Source: Styela clava (lineage: Eukaryota > Chordata > Ascidiacea > Stolidobranchia > Styelidae). Taken from it: a stretch of DNA of 64,000 bases. Positions 1 through 13,375 of the stretch are shown one piece after another. The stretch covers positions 19,311,703 through 19,375,702 of the forward strand of contig NC_135256.1 in assembly GCF_964204865.1 (NCBI RefSeq), given 5' to 3'. The notes below the pieces were generated by a model. That model worked only from the letters and a program-made list of their open reading frames with translations, did not search any database and had not been told where the DNA came from. How positions within the stretch are numbered: the first letter of the stretch is position 1; every line of letters starts with the position of its first letter. The position numbers and the translations under genes were made by a program.

Positions 1-127
1 AGTTAAAACTAAACAAATAAAACACAAATGGCAAGATTTGTGCAAATTCATCAAATGCTTTAATCATTAATGTAAAGATATAATAACTTTCTTTAAAAGT
101 AAAAATAACTGTATATCTTGTTTCAAG

Positions 128-555
128 ATGACAACAATCAATTTCTGCAATGGATTCTGATTGGTGGTGGAATATTTGTATTGGTGCTCGTTGTTCTTGT
201 GATTTTGCTTGTGATTATGTGCAAGAAGTCACAAACCCCCATCCAGTCTAAAATCGTAAATGTTGAGACTGATGGTGAAATGTATACCACAAATTCGACT
301 TACCTCTCTAAGCAGTAAGCTGTTACACTGCCGCTTTTGAACTTTTTTATAACCCTAACATTTTGATTACGTTGTTTCTTGGTTTTGTCCTGATGTAGGC
401 TAATTTTTAATCTCAAATGCAGTATATCTAAGTTTAAGCGAAGGTGGAACTGGATGCGTTGTGTGTTCTTTTGAATGTTTTGCTAATCTCTGTTTTACAC
501 CTGCAGGAATCCAATATATGATTTTCTTCCAAGTAGGCTAATGAAGTTCGCATGA
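128..555 (+). CDS. 3' end of a single-pass membrane protein gene (partial)
   Basis: Only the last two coding exons lie in the window. The first runs 128-314 after a pyrimidine-rich acceptor (tttcaag, phase 1). The second runs 507-555 (acceptor acacctgcag) and ends in TGA. The first exon encodes a short polar stretch (DDNNQ), one strongly hydrophobic segment of about 23 residues (WILIGG to LLVIM) and a CKK stop-transfer sequence, then a cytosolic tail of about 50 residues. The tail ends with NPIYDFLPSR, which contains YDFL, a YxxPhi-type sorting motif. If the intron is retained, a TAA at 316-318 stops the frame right after residue Q. That TAA overlaps the donor GTAAGC at 315. The upstream exons are off the left edge, so the family cannot be named. 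The TM topology is clear; the spliced C-terminus is inferred from phase agreement (2 to 2). Confidence 0.55.
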
Positions 556-1695
556 ACTGTTATCATCTTGATATAAAGATTTCTATCTGTCTGTTCTATT
601 CTAAGTGTTTTATTTGAATAATCTAATCGTTTTGATGAGATCTAAGGCTATTCTCACACATAAAGTCGACAACTCTAAAATCAATTTCAATATTTGGTAA
701 TATTTTTCATCTTTCCTTTATTAATATTCTGTAAATATAACAAACAAAAGCAATAGAAAAGCTGATATTATTGTTTGTGTAATTAATATTACTTCAGGTA
801 TTAAAACAAAAGAACGCAATTAGTAAATTCAGCTTTTTTAAGCTCGAAGAAACTAATATGAATTACTAATTAATGACATTGCATCTCGTGTAAAATAATA
901 AGTGATAAGAGTGCAGATGTAAGACAACATAATTTCTGTATAAGAATTAATTTAGGTTTAAGTTATCATTTTGATATAATAACTTGGGGGTAATTGATAT
1001 ATATTATACAAAATTTTTTTATAAAAAAAAAAACATACGAATTGGTGATCGATAAAGAATTAAACATTGTATTGTTCATCTGAGAAACTCCGTTATTTTT
1101 TTGTATATCTTACATAGTAAATATCGTGAAATCTTAGTCTAACGTCTTCGAGCAGTGTCGTCTGTTTCGTAAATTTCTAGCAGTAGAATATTTCTTGAAC
1201 TTTTTTAAATTAAAGTAGCATAGAAAATATTTACAAAAAAAAAGACATGAAAATGAAATGCATAATAAGGTTCTTGGACTCTGTATGTACAGTTGATTTT
1301 TATTGTTAACAAATATTAGAACCCTGAACATTAGAACAAAATGAACAAAATTTGTATCTTCTAAACATATATTAATAATGACCTATGACAGAATGCAAAG
1401 CACTGTTCTCCAAAATAAAAAATGTTACCAACTTTTGCAGAACCTAGTCTAGTGCTAGTGATATATATATATAGATATACAACCTTGTTTAACAAAGCCT
1501 GCTTGCGGTACTTTATGATGTAATAGTGTCATAGCGAGATAACGACGTGTTGATATTTAGAGACTTCAGAGGGCACGGAGTGGACATATGGATCGTTTTG
1601 TTATTATGTTCTTTTTCTTTGCCATAGAATTTTATCATTATGAAAAAAATCTTTTCTCTTTGATAAAAGGTATTTTTCACTAGAAGGGCATTACT
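556..1695. other. AT-rich intergenic stretch without recognisable genes
   Basis: This stretch separates the membrane-protein gene (+) from the convergent GPCR gene (-). It contains poly-A/T runs near 1010-1030 and a short TA run near 1462. The single minus-strand reading frame at 1134-1331 looks like chance: low complexity, no splice context, no motifs. Confidence 0.5.
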
Positions 1696-1701
1696 TTTAT
1701 T
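1696..1701 (-). terminator. candidate poly(A) signal of the GPCR gene
   Basis: AATAAA on the minus strand, about 250 bp downstream of the GPCR stop codon. It is the nearest canonical hexamer seen in that direction. Cleavage position is not determined. Confidence 0.4.
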
Positions 1702-1800
1702 TATTTCAAATATGTCTGTGAGCTCTATGGGATTCGTTTTGTTGTGTGCTATGACGTCACCAAAATGTGCTCACCTTGTGGCGGTTCCGCAAACTCATAT

Positions 1801-1852
1801 CGGCGGATCTCGTGCTCAGCGAAAGTCGGCGGATCTCGTACTTAGCCAAAGT
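1801..1852. repeat. 26-bp tandem repeat, two copies
   Basis: Two adjacent 26-bp units starting CGGCGGATCTCGT, at 1801-1826 and 1827-1852, differ at three positions. They lie in the presumed 3' UTR or flank of the GPCR gene and are GC-richer than their surroundings. Confidence 0.7.
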
Positions 1853-1948
1853 GGGGAGTTTCTATGGGAAACGGTAGACTGTGGGACCTGATCTGGTATT
1901 ACAGAAGTGACTCGGATCAGTTGGTATTGATGAGCATAGCTCTCTTTT

Positions 1949-4900
1949 TTAAATTTTGTTGGCAACTCTCAATGATTCAGATACATTTCCTGCACTAGAG
2001 TTTCGCGGAATGCTTGACGGAGTCGGGATCGTGGAGGAAGAGTCGTGAACGAATTTCTCCCTGACTCTTCCAATAGCGATTTGAATGATTCTCCAGTATT
2101 CTCGTCGAAATCGCCTGTTCAATACCACATATATTATGGGGTTTAGGGAACTATTGAACCAGGACATGTTGGATGCTGCCATATGCCATCTCACATCAAT
2201 TTCACGTCTGTAAACATAATATAAGGCTAAGTTATGGACTCTCGCTGAATTGACTTATATATATAAAAAATCAATCAACTATCCCAAATTGCAATCGACA
2301 AACTCGGAACATGATGTGTAATATTATATCGCGAGTATAGTTCTAGTCCCATTTTTTTTCACTGAAAAGGCTCTTGAGTCTTGCTTGCCCACTGTCATAC
2401 AAAAGCCGGGATATGCTAGGCTGGAATTTATGACTGGGCATGGCCTTTAATGGGACATGGGGTGATTACAGTTTTCCTGAACGTGAAGTCAGGCAATTGA
2501 AGGTAATAAAATAAGGTACTAAATGAAGATTTACAATTTTACATGGATGTCACATATTCCGCAATAAATACTTAAAACCTTTTATTTCTATAAATTGTGT
2601 ACAGCACAATTGCTTCCTATGTACATAAATCAGCTCATTGATATACTTTTTTTATCAATGTGTATAGATTACGAGTATCCGGAATATACACATTTTTGCC
2701 GAAGTTCTATTGGGTCATATTACCATAAGATATTTCGGATATGAATCAGAACATGACAGTCTCGAGTGCAACAACATAGGTTGGCTCAACGGTAAAAGGC
2801 TAAGTCGAGGACGTGATGGAGCATCCGTTACCGCTATAGTCATTTCCGGAGGCCAAGTTTTTGTTTGTTTAATTCAGAGTGATGAATGAGCCTATTCAGA
2901 GAATGAGCCTATTTGATTGGAATATTACAAAGAATTTTGCCACTACTGAAACCAAAAGCTCACTGGTCATAAGTATTTTATTCTGATTTAAAAAGATCAA
3001 ACAAAACTCTTTTATAGTTTCAAACTTAGTTCCAATTTGGCCGACAGAGATTAGATAAAATATCTAATGAAAATATTGAATTTTACCTGTTTGGCAGAAG
3101 GTTAACAATCACACTCGGCAAAAATGTTATCATGAATGCAACACAGATGACAACACTTATCACCAACATTCGACTGTCTTCTTTACTTCGCCTAATAACA
3201 AAATATTCCTTTATATGTTAGCAACAACCTGCCTAACGATTTCAGTGTTTTTAAAAAAGTATTATTGATCAAAACTCTATGCAAATATTACAAAATATGT
3301 TCAATATTATTCATTAAAAAATAACTTTTACTTTTACAACACTTTTAAAAATTCTAAAAATAGCAACAACACAGCATACCTTTTAGCTTGTATAGAACGT
3401 TGACTCTTTGTTTTGTTCAATGCCGGCTTTCCAACAATGCTTCTGCCTTCCTTGCCTTTTATGGTGGCCTGTACAACAATAGCCGTAAGGACTGTTTATA
3501 TTGTGTTTGAATGAAAGAGAGTGATAATTATTTAAAATTGTGTACATAATTTGAATCAAGTATCAAATTGGAACTATTGAAAGATCCGCATGCAGCACAT
3601 AGATTAAAAATATGCGTATGGCATAGAGTCTTTGTCTACGACTCTTTGTCTAAAATAAGTTGCCACACGTGTGCAGCATTTAAAAATGAGTAAGATATCC
3701 AATATGACTTCTAAAATATACTTCCTTTCTTTGTCGTGTAAGCACGTTTTTAGTATAATTGTTGTAGACCATGTTCGATCAAAAAACCTAAAATACTTAC
3801 ATTATTCATAGTTCCCATCTTGTTAGTGAGTTTATTTCGTCTTTTGTGTACGAATGTGAAAATGACAGCATACATCAGAATCATTCCAATCAATGGCACA
3901 AATTGAAATAAAACCCGCGTGAACTGAGCGAATGAAATATTGTGTATGTTTATTTAGACTTTCCATTATAAAACGATGAATTCGGTCAATGAAAGAAAAT
4001 ATTTTCTTAATTTAATTGACATAGATCGGAATATCTATATTGAAAATAACGCAATTGAAAATCTAATCTGTAGTATATACAATTAGGTAAATTAGAGGGT
4101 CTGGAAATACATTGGATGTGCGCTGGATTTCTATAAATATTAACAACACTGTTGTGTAAATGAGAATGCGATGTTGTTCCAATTTTTGTCTATTTGTTTC
4201 ACTCCTATATATATCTTATATAATATATTTATCTGACCTAAGTCTGTTTATCAATGAAAATTGGTCGAGGTTTCACGTTGAAATATTTGACTCATTTTGT
4301 AACTTAATTAATGAAACAAGAAGGCAATCTTATTTTATATAGACACGAAAGTCGCTCTTAGGGAACTGTTCCTTAAGGCCCAATAATTTTGAGTTTGCAA
4401 TACGAATGTAGTCGAGGAACGCAAAATAAGAAGTGTTCTATGAATTGAAATAATACAAAAAATTCCTGGTAAAATATAGGTTTCTATAGATCCTACAGGA
4501 CTCTGAAGAAATTTGACAATAGGAAAAAAGGATCGAATTCTCTAATCTTTAGGTACTGAAGTTTTAAAACAGATTTGTCCAATAATTGCAAAGAAAAGTC
4601 CTTTTCTTTCAATAAAAACAATAACCACAATAACGAGAATTTAAAAAAAAAAAACGATACATATACAACATATGGTCATACCTCGTGCCCGAAGAGGCAA
4701 ATACAAAGCTACACCTCAAAGCTTTAAGAATTCAAGTTTTATCATAGTATGAGATTGAGATCATATTTTTCAGCATCTGGAATCTTTATTATCTGCAATA
4801 CAAAAATTTCTTACCTGCATATACGGGTCCCACCCTGTATTCGGTGGTAGACAGATGAAAGTACATAAAAATTGCTTTGTGTTGTAACCAGTTAAACCGT

Positions 4901-7435
4901 AGAGAGGTGCATGGCAAGTGGAATGAGTGCCAACCAGGAAAGGAAGTAAAAAGGCTGGGGCACATATGTTGCAGACTATCAGTATCCAAATCATTCTGTG
5001 AATTAAAGTTAATCGGACATTTGACAAATAATAGTGATAATAAAACCTCTACGAAAATGGAGAAATTTATTTAACATATGAACACTTTAATTTGTGTATG
5101 ATCGTACCCCAAAATTTCAGTAACTGAAGACAGTAAAGTTATGTTCTCCTTATAGAATACCTTTCAAATGAACTAAGTTCTGTTTTTTGAACTCACCCTG
5201 TAGTTTTAAAATTCATTTTGAAGTATTTTAGTACTAAAACTATTCTCTAAAAACAACGCGTTCTTACTGTTTGGAACTAAAGAACAGAATTGTTTTCATT
5301 CATGTGCAAAATATCATAAAATATAAATCACTAGCTCCAAATGTTTAGTTGTCTCCAACAAAAATTAAATTACCTTTCCTTACAGAACCAAATCTTGTAT
5401 TTTCCTGGAAAAATTGCACCGATAAACCTATTCGCTGTGATAGCAACCAGAAATACAACTGACGTATATCCACAACAGAAATAGTTGAATGCTTGCAGTC
5501 GGGCTGTGAACGAATCGTTTCCAAATGGCCTGATCAGAGAAAAATAATATAAAGTGGAAAAAACCTGCAAATTTTGACTTTTTTTATGTATATACTAGAA
5601 AATTATTTATCGGAACGGACAGATTTGTTCTGACGCGTTATCTTTAGACTGGTTTCGTGGACGAGAGTACCACGTTGCAGTTCATATATTTGATCATTTT
5701 TCTTTTGCAAAAAACATGTGCACCAAATAAAAAACTTGAAAGTTTTGTTCAGCTTACCATTCCATTTGAATGTATCCAGCCACATTGAAAGGAATCATAC
5801 AAGTCGATGTATAAAAATCAATCACAGCGAGATTAAGAAGAAAAGCATTGAAAGACGTTCGAAGTTTCTTGTTTGCAACATATGTTAATATGGTCAACAT
5901 GTTACCAAACGAACCAATAAAAATGGTCCAAAATCCAATTGCTATACCGAAATGCCTAAAATGAAATAAAATGAAAAGAAAAATTTTAGTCATGTGTGAT
6001 AAAATATCATTACTCACTTATAAGTGATTTAAATATTGCATTTAATAATCTTTAGAAGATCGGTTATTTTGATAATATTCCAATTTACCTAACTGTGTTT
6101 CACGATGAAATTAATGTAAAATCGTAGAAATTGTAACGTGAGTGTGACAGTAATTTTAATTTAAATTGGCTGGTTAATTTTGTAATAAAAATAACTCTAA
6201 AATAACACGCTTGTCAAAATCTAATTAGGTTAATCCTATTTGTGGACTAATTTCAAAAAAATAAAACAGAAAAAAGCCTATTTTATATTATACAATGGAC
6301 AAAATATCTGTGAATTGATTATTTATTCACAATGTAATTATGCCCACTGAATAATTTACTATTGTCGTTTTAAAACTTTCTTATACTAGATATATTCATT
6401 ATTTTAGTGTACGCTATTAATATTAATACCAAATGATGAATTTATTTGACCACCAGACCAGTACTTTAACGAATGCTAAGATGAGTAAAATAGGTTTATT
6501 TCTTAATATAATGCCGATTTATGTTTTATTCAGTCAGATGGCATCAATGAGATATGTATTGATTGTAGTTGTTTTTACTCAATAACAAGAACGAAATTCA
6601 ATAAAAAATATATCAGAAATAAAAGGAGACAATACATGCAAGCATCAGATTATTGAAATTAAAAACAAAACGCGGAATTAATAATATCATACTTAAGGTA
6701 GTTAGAATCTAGCCGAGATAAGCAATCAAACAATAATTCTCAACGCGACATACTTTATTATTATTGTAGTCATTATTCAAGACACAAGGTATGAATTCGA
6801 TAAATTTTGAATAAAAGTATTCGAAATGTAAAGATTGTCCAGCAAAAAAAACGGTTTTGTGTGATAAAAGAAAAATTATATTTTCGCGAGCTTCGTGAAG
6901 CATCAAGCAATTCAGGTCATATGTAAATTCTAATTTTGCATATCTTTAGCGATCATTTTCCTTGAGTCAAACAGGGGCACGCGGAAGAACGATTGTGATC
7001 ATTCAGTGTGAAACTGGATAACCATATACTGAGTCTACATTTCTTCGTTTTATTTTTTCCTCATTTTTTTCTTATGCATCACTCTAATTAATATTTTCAA
7101 TCGACTTTCTTTGCGTCATTCAGTGAATAATTGAAAACAGGGAAGTGAAACTTCCGATCCAATTATGGCGATCACTACGATCAAGAATCATCGTTTCTCA
7201 TTCCCGAGTTTTCATTATGATGCATGTTCCAGTGGCATCCATAATATATATATCATATAACAATGTCAATGTTGTCAATTTAATACAATTATAAGAATTT
7301 TCAATTACGTGATTTTAGAAGCCTCACAATGCTTTTGGTTTATTACATTCTTTTTCGAAAAATTGAAATTTACTCTCACCTGAAAGCTATTGAATTCACC
7401 CTTTCTTCAAGATCTTCCGAGGTGAGATTTGTCAT
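1949..7435 (-). CDS. Class A (rhodopsin-family) GPCR, Tre1/moody- or melatonin-receptor-like
   Basis: Eight exons on the minus strand, all phases agreeing: 7380-7435, 5758-5955, 5374-5529, 4815-4995, 3801-3923, 3380-3468, 3087-3191, 1949-2207; 388 aa. The start is the ATG at 7435-7433, followed by a short N-terminus with a glycosylation site (NLT). Seven TM segments are readable: TM1 with GN (N37, position 1.50), TM2 with LNLAVID (D65, 2.50), TM3 ending NRF in place of DRY (R119, 3.50), TM4 with IW, TM5 P207, TM6 with TFLP (P293) and TM7 NPIIY (325-329) followed by a basic helix 8 (NRRFRREY). NR[YF] in TM3 and the helix-8 sequence resemble the Tre1/moody and melatonin receptor groups. The ligand cannot be read from sequence. 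Oddities: the usual TM3 disulfide cysteine (3.25) is Ala94, and W6.48 is Phe291. The C-terminal tail is Ser/Pro-rich. Confidence 0.9.
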
Positions 7436-10400
7436 TTTCTTTTCAGTAGTGTATTTTTCAAACACATTCAAAATATAATTCCAATTTTATGTAAATAAAC
7501 AATGCATAAATAAATTTTCTAAAAAAAATACATTTGACGTTTGTTCGTTTTTCAAAATACGAATTTTTATATAACTTTTACACAACATTAAAGATTAGGA
7601 AGACTGAGATTCTTAAAGGTATATTTTCGGACAAGCAAAACGTTAACTGTTAAATTGGTTATCAATGGCGTGAAGCGTGCATAATTAAAACGATTAATTA
7701 GCCAATACTTTAGTTATATCAAGAAATAAGTTGTGATTGAGACGCGTAAGACTCAAAAGAAGATGAAATTGCAAAATTCTGAAATACCTATCACAATTTG
7801 GATGTACATGGGGAGATGCGTAAAGAAAACGCGACGATTTTTATAACGTGAAGATTCATAATCAACAAACTTAAAATTTCGTTTGCGAGTTAACCATTCG
7901 ACCCTCAGCTAACTGAAACATTTGGATTATCTTGGAACTGAATATACTTTTCTGGTTCTACTTTTTATCTTTCTAAAAGGGCAGCCCCACAAATAAATTA
8001 CATCTTACGTTCATGTCCACGCTAAATCAAACTTTCTGTGACACTAATCGCTCGATTGGCGTGATTTAGTCGAGATAAATCAATGTGTTTTATCCGGTTT
8101 AATCCAAGGCATCGATTTTCGATGTAAGATATGAAGAGAATGAAAAGAATAACGATTGCATTCTTATACCTTGAACAACAGGCGAATAGCTCAGTGTTGG
8201 GACAATAATACCACACGATACTGGTAATTAATAAGGTTGTTGGATTAAAAAAAGGTACAATATAACATAATTACAGTATACCCGACGGACAAGCGGAGGC
8301 AAATATACACGCAGAGTAAATATTATCCAGCGCTGAATGCTGTATTTACGTGTTGTATTTTCTTCATTATTATTGGATTTAAAATCAAATCTGATTGCAC
8401 CAAAACAGGCGGCAAACAGTAGCATACTTTTAATCATAAATGTCAAAATAACGACGAATGAGGGGACGATCAAAATAAGACAAATGGCTATTGTGGCTAA
8501 AATCAAGCAAACATGCGAACGGAGCACTCTAAAGCATTACGATAAATGGTTTCTAAGCAAGAAACCATGCGAAAATTCATAAATATTTTAAACATGAATC
8601 ATTACACATTTGGATACCAGATTACAATGCAATTGACATTGATGTCAATAAAAGTGTTGAATTTTTGATATACAATAGGGGTCTAAAGATATTTTTCGCA
8701 ACAGCAATCAATTAGGTTAGCTATTAAAAAATCTCGCAAAACGAAGATTCTTTTGAAATCAACTTTATACAATGTTACCATCATACAACTATTTTGCGTT
8801 ATATATCCGTAAATGAACCCAAATGATGAGGTGTTACGCACGTCATACGCTATTTTCTCTGATTTCTATACTGTCCTTCATTTGACATGATCTATCATAC
8901 GTTCAACAATTATAGTTTCACAATAAAATGTGCGAGTATTCCGTCTGTGGGGTCTCTCTCACACAGCACTGAATTCATCAATAAACCGTATATTGCCTCG
9001 CAGAGACGTTTTCGGCCGCAAACCATTCCTTCAATACATGACTTCCGTTAATTATCTAACCAGATGCAACATGCTATATTCTTTCATTTCATTTGCGCAC
9101 CGTATTATAAGAAGCAATGTTGCAAACCGAAACCTGCGTCGCGGTTCAGCCATGCATGTTATATATATAAGTATTTAGCTCATTCCGGGTTCATATTCAG
9201 AATATAGCATGACACCAACTAACTATTCGATTGTCGTCTCATCATCACGAAAAAAATTTCATTGCTAATATTTCTCATGAATTGTGAATCATGCATCGTA
9301 CGAATCACCAATAGCAGGAAGTAAACGGGACGACGTGACGTGAGCCAAAATTAGGAGATTTTTGCTGTTAAAATTGGGGGAAAAGTTTACAATGATTCAG
9401 TAGAAAATAAATCGCTTTTGCATATGTACAAGATAGTGAAAACAATTATCCGCAGTGTACGAACTATTGCTTTCATCATTACACCGAGTCCCTCAGCTGT
9501 AGTACTAAGTATAGTACTGCATTTGATAGAGAACCTATTTCATCTGATTTGAGCGAATGTGTATAAAAAGAGTATCGACTTTCACGTCACAACCTTTTAC
9601 TTGCAAATTTAGGTTATTTTTCGTCTTTTTCTAATCTATCGCGTAATCACCACCGTGTGCGCCTAATATATTTTAGGTCGATTTTCATCAACTGTAAGTA
9701 TGCGTTAGGTTCATGGAAAACCTTATCTATGCTCAATAATAATTCTCTACATTTAAATGATTCTTGATGAGCATGAACAAAAATATTACGGTCTATGTAT
9801 GAATAAAATAAACATACCTATCCCATTATCAGTATTAAAACTCAATTCAGTCAATATTTTTCAATTTGATTTTTTGAGTATAGTTTAATTTTAATCAAAA
9901 ATAGCCGAGCGTGATATTGAAAATCTCCCCCCTTGAAACTGACGTTGCGTTATCATCGCTTAGATACTCTTGAAACTATTGTGTCCATTCATGTCATGAA
10001 AACACGATTTTTTAACATATTGTAATTAGTAAGATAACTGTCATTAACAAGCTTTCATACCAGGCGATAAAGGGACTCCGTCGTCGTTTGTATAGTAGGT
10101 AATGGCAAACCAACAAAATTTCGATTCGTCCAAAATAGTAGCCCTTTCGTAGCCCATTGGTCACCTACAGATATTTTTGTAACGAGAATGTGAAAGTGCA
10201 CTACAAAAACAAGAGATCGTTTCGAGTCGATCGAGTATTTTGTATTCATAAGGGTGAATATGACTATTTTGACATGACAAACCATCTTGTCGTCATAACC
10301 ATCTTGTCGTCATAGGTTGGCTGGTGATAATGGTAGGATCCGTGAACTCAATCTAGTAAGTTTCGATAATGCTGCAGAGTTTTGGCCTTTGGGTTTACAA

Positions 10401-13061
10401 GTTAGATAGACCATACCATGAAGATCAACACCCAAATTCTACTAAAAATGCTCAAAAGCCTAAAATTTTTAAACCCGTGTTTCTCTTGCGCGTCTTATGT
10501 TTTTACTTTCGTCGAATCTGATTCTTAAAAGGGTTCGCTTCATCCAACATGTAAACGAATTCATATTAAGCGTAATAATACATTAGTCTAACACAACTTT
10601 CCCATTCTGGACGAGGGCTTGACATTTTACGACAATATAAAATACATGTAAATTAACAATTTATGATCACACTTGCGGTAGTGATTCGATTTCTGTGGAA
10701 CTTACTACTTAATCCTTATTTTATGCTTTTGTGCCTTTATGATTACACAATGTAAGTTTCGAATAAGCTGGTTAATTTTAATATGATTTTTATAGACATC
10801 AAAACAAAAATATTTATTAAAAAATGATACTGAGATGGGATATGAATTTTAATAATGACACGAACTTCCTATGTGACATCTGGATATGAAATATTTCGAC
10901 AAATTGTACAACACTCCGACAGACGGACAAATTTAGCGTATTGACGTGGCAAGGATTGAACACTATTGTAACCCTACGACAAACTAACAAACGAATAACT
11001 ATGTTAGGTAACAGACGCGATGAAATAGTGTGATAAATTCTACGCACATAATTTGCTGTTGTTGTTGAACTTCATCCATAGAATTAAAGTTGAGCAGTTT
11101 TGATCAGGGTACTAAATTACTAAATAAGCTATACGACTTTATACCGCAATTAATGTATATGTATATTATCTTAGGACTTCTGAGACTAAGAACAACTTAG
11201 TAAATATCGCTTACCAACTTGTCCTGAACTGTCTTGATAAAAATGTTTGCCTTACTATTTTTCTTCATCTCAGCTGCCAGAAACTCAAAGTTATACATAT
11301 TCAACAATAGCTATATACACTAACTTTTATTCTCAGCTTTATCAGGTGGAATACAGCACCGACAACTGATTTAGAACCAATTTATAAGCCATGAAGACTT
11401 GTATTAGTATTCAGTTTATTCGAGTTCAAAAATCATACGCTTCCTTATCCTTAAAACGATCGATATGTAATATCAATTAAGCTCATTATAATATTACCAA
11501 GAGTATTATTATAGAATAGTCAGTTTCTAATTATGCATTGTTTACGCAAGAAGAAATGCCATGTTAGAAACGTGTTTGGCTTAAGCTTCACAACAGGGCC
11601 CGACACGATAAACATAACAACGATAACAATCCTTCGTGTGCATGAACCATTTATACAGCGGTGGGAAGTTAATACCATCTGTGGGAAACATGATCGAATT
11701 AATTTAAATTCCTTGAATTCTACAATCTGTCAGTATCTGAAAAATTATGGAATCAAGTAGTTACAAATTAAAAAAAGCTATCAATAGCAAATCTTCAACT
11801 TACGAATGATACACTTCGTTATTTTTTTACGGTACACGGATATATTCATAAAATATCACCGTGTAGTGTTATTGACTAAACAACCCGGAAAACCCGCACC
11901 GCTCACTGAAGCATTCGTATTTTCATATTAGGACAAGCTTCAATAGTTATTCGTACTCGAATGTCTTGGAGAACTTGAAAGCCGTTATAAGCTAATGACA
12001 TCGAATTAGAACAGAAAGTATCGGATTATGTTGCTTGTGACAATATAAAATATGATGAAACCAGACTCCGTATTGATGTCATCAATACGATATTCGATAT
12101 ACCTGTAGGCTAGGAAATTTGTTATATCTTGACGTTAGTATCATATAAATAGTCTAACCTGTAAAAGCGTATATTATGATCCACGAATTCACGTGACTAT
12201 CTATTATGATCGAAACTACAAAAATAATATTAACAATGCTATCTTAACAATGGAATATTACTCTCAACAAACAGAAAATAATATCAATCGTCAATAGGAA
12301 AACAAAGAATATTTTCGAATAAACCGAGCAAAGTAAATGTCTATACTGCTGCACCGATGATGCCAAGCTTACAAGCTGAAAATTTTGATTCAATATGTAT
12401 AATTTAAATGTATAAAAAACCGTTGTATGTATGAATCACTGCCTTTCCCTTCCTAACTCATCGGTTTGTCATATTTTCACGTTTTCAATACTTCTATTGA
12501 ATCATAATAAACACTATGCTCTGCCAATCGTGGACTGGAAGTAAACTTCGCCTCAAGTATTGTGACACAGAGAACATTCCATTAGTGTAAATCAAGGTAC
12601 TTTTCTTTTACGTGAGGATGTTGTTTTGTTGCACAACAACTTGCTAATGACTTCTGTTAACATACCGACTTTGAGTTAGTCAGTAAACATAATGCGTTTC
12701 CTCTTGATTATTAAATTATATATATAGGGTCTACAATACAGATGGACGGCGTCATTTTCTTTTGGAAATAATTTCCATTTTTAAAAACTTAGAGCTACAA
12801 GTTGTTTTTTCATATTTTTTTTCGCTGATCACTGATATATCTGCTGTATCTTATTTCAACGGAGAAATCACAAAGGAATTTGTTATTTGTGTACGTCACT
12901 TGGCAGAGATTAACATCGGACATAAATGTACAATCGGAGTCATGGTCTGTCAGAAGCATTCTCCCCAACTGGGTAAATGTGATATTAATAAAAACGTCGA
13001 ATACACGAATTCTTTACAGAATATAGCTCGATTTTTAAAATGAAAATTATGTTCTTTAAGC
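7436..13061. other. 5.6-kb gene-poor region upstream of the GPCR gene
   Basis: No exon chain could be supported on either strand. Scattered frames of 60-99 codons (for example 8228-8527 minus, 8930-9178 plus, 12762-13043 plus) lack motifs, and several overlap each other on opposite strands. TGTATAAAAAG at about 9560 followed by a donor-like AACTGTAAGT near 9690 could be a promoter and non-coding first exon, but no downstream coding exon was found. The GPCR promoter is presumably just upstream of 7435. Confidence 0.4.
10281..10314. repeat. 17-bp perfect tandem duplication
   Basis: ACCATCTTGTCGTCATA is repeated head to tail (10281-10297 and 10298-10314) without mismatch. No gene is associated. 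Confidence 0.8.
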
Positions 13062-13367
13062 CAGTGGTTCACAGCTCAAATGAGAATGCCAAAGTTTTCA
13101 AAATGATCTTGTCGCGTGCCACACCACTTTCAAATGATTTTTGGTATTGTAAACAAACTTCAATAAAACACATAATCACTGATGACAGGGCCACTAGCTA
13201 GCAATGCGTAGATAAACATGGTGTTTAAGTTTATTTCGATATAATCGCGACTTATTATAAGATTTAATATAAATAAAAAAAATTCCCTTTTACTAAACCG
13301 TTCGCGTGACACGTTCGAGCTTATGTCATGCACATTGTTCACTCGTGCTCTTTGTTGTGCACCCCTG
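13062..13367. mobile_element. hAT-type non-autonomous DNA transposon (306 bp)
   Basis: The left end reads CAGTGGTTCACAGC. The right end read inward is CAGGGGTGCACAACA, the usual CAGnGGTnCnCAA form of hAT termini. The flanks CTTTAAGC (13054-13061) and TTCTAAGC (13368-13375) are an 8-bp target-site duplication with two changes, close to the hAT preference. No transposase frame is inside. Confidence 0.7.
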
Positions 13368-13375
13368 TTCTAAGC

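Noticed and set aside
8228..8582. Overlapping hydrophobic (minus) and basic (plus) frames
   Set aside because: The minus frame begins like a signal or TM segment, but no downstream exon or family supports it.
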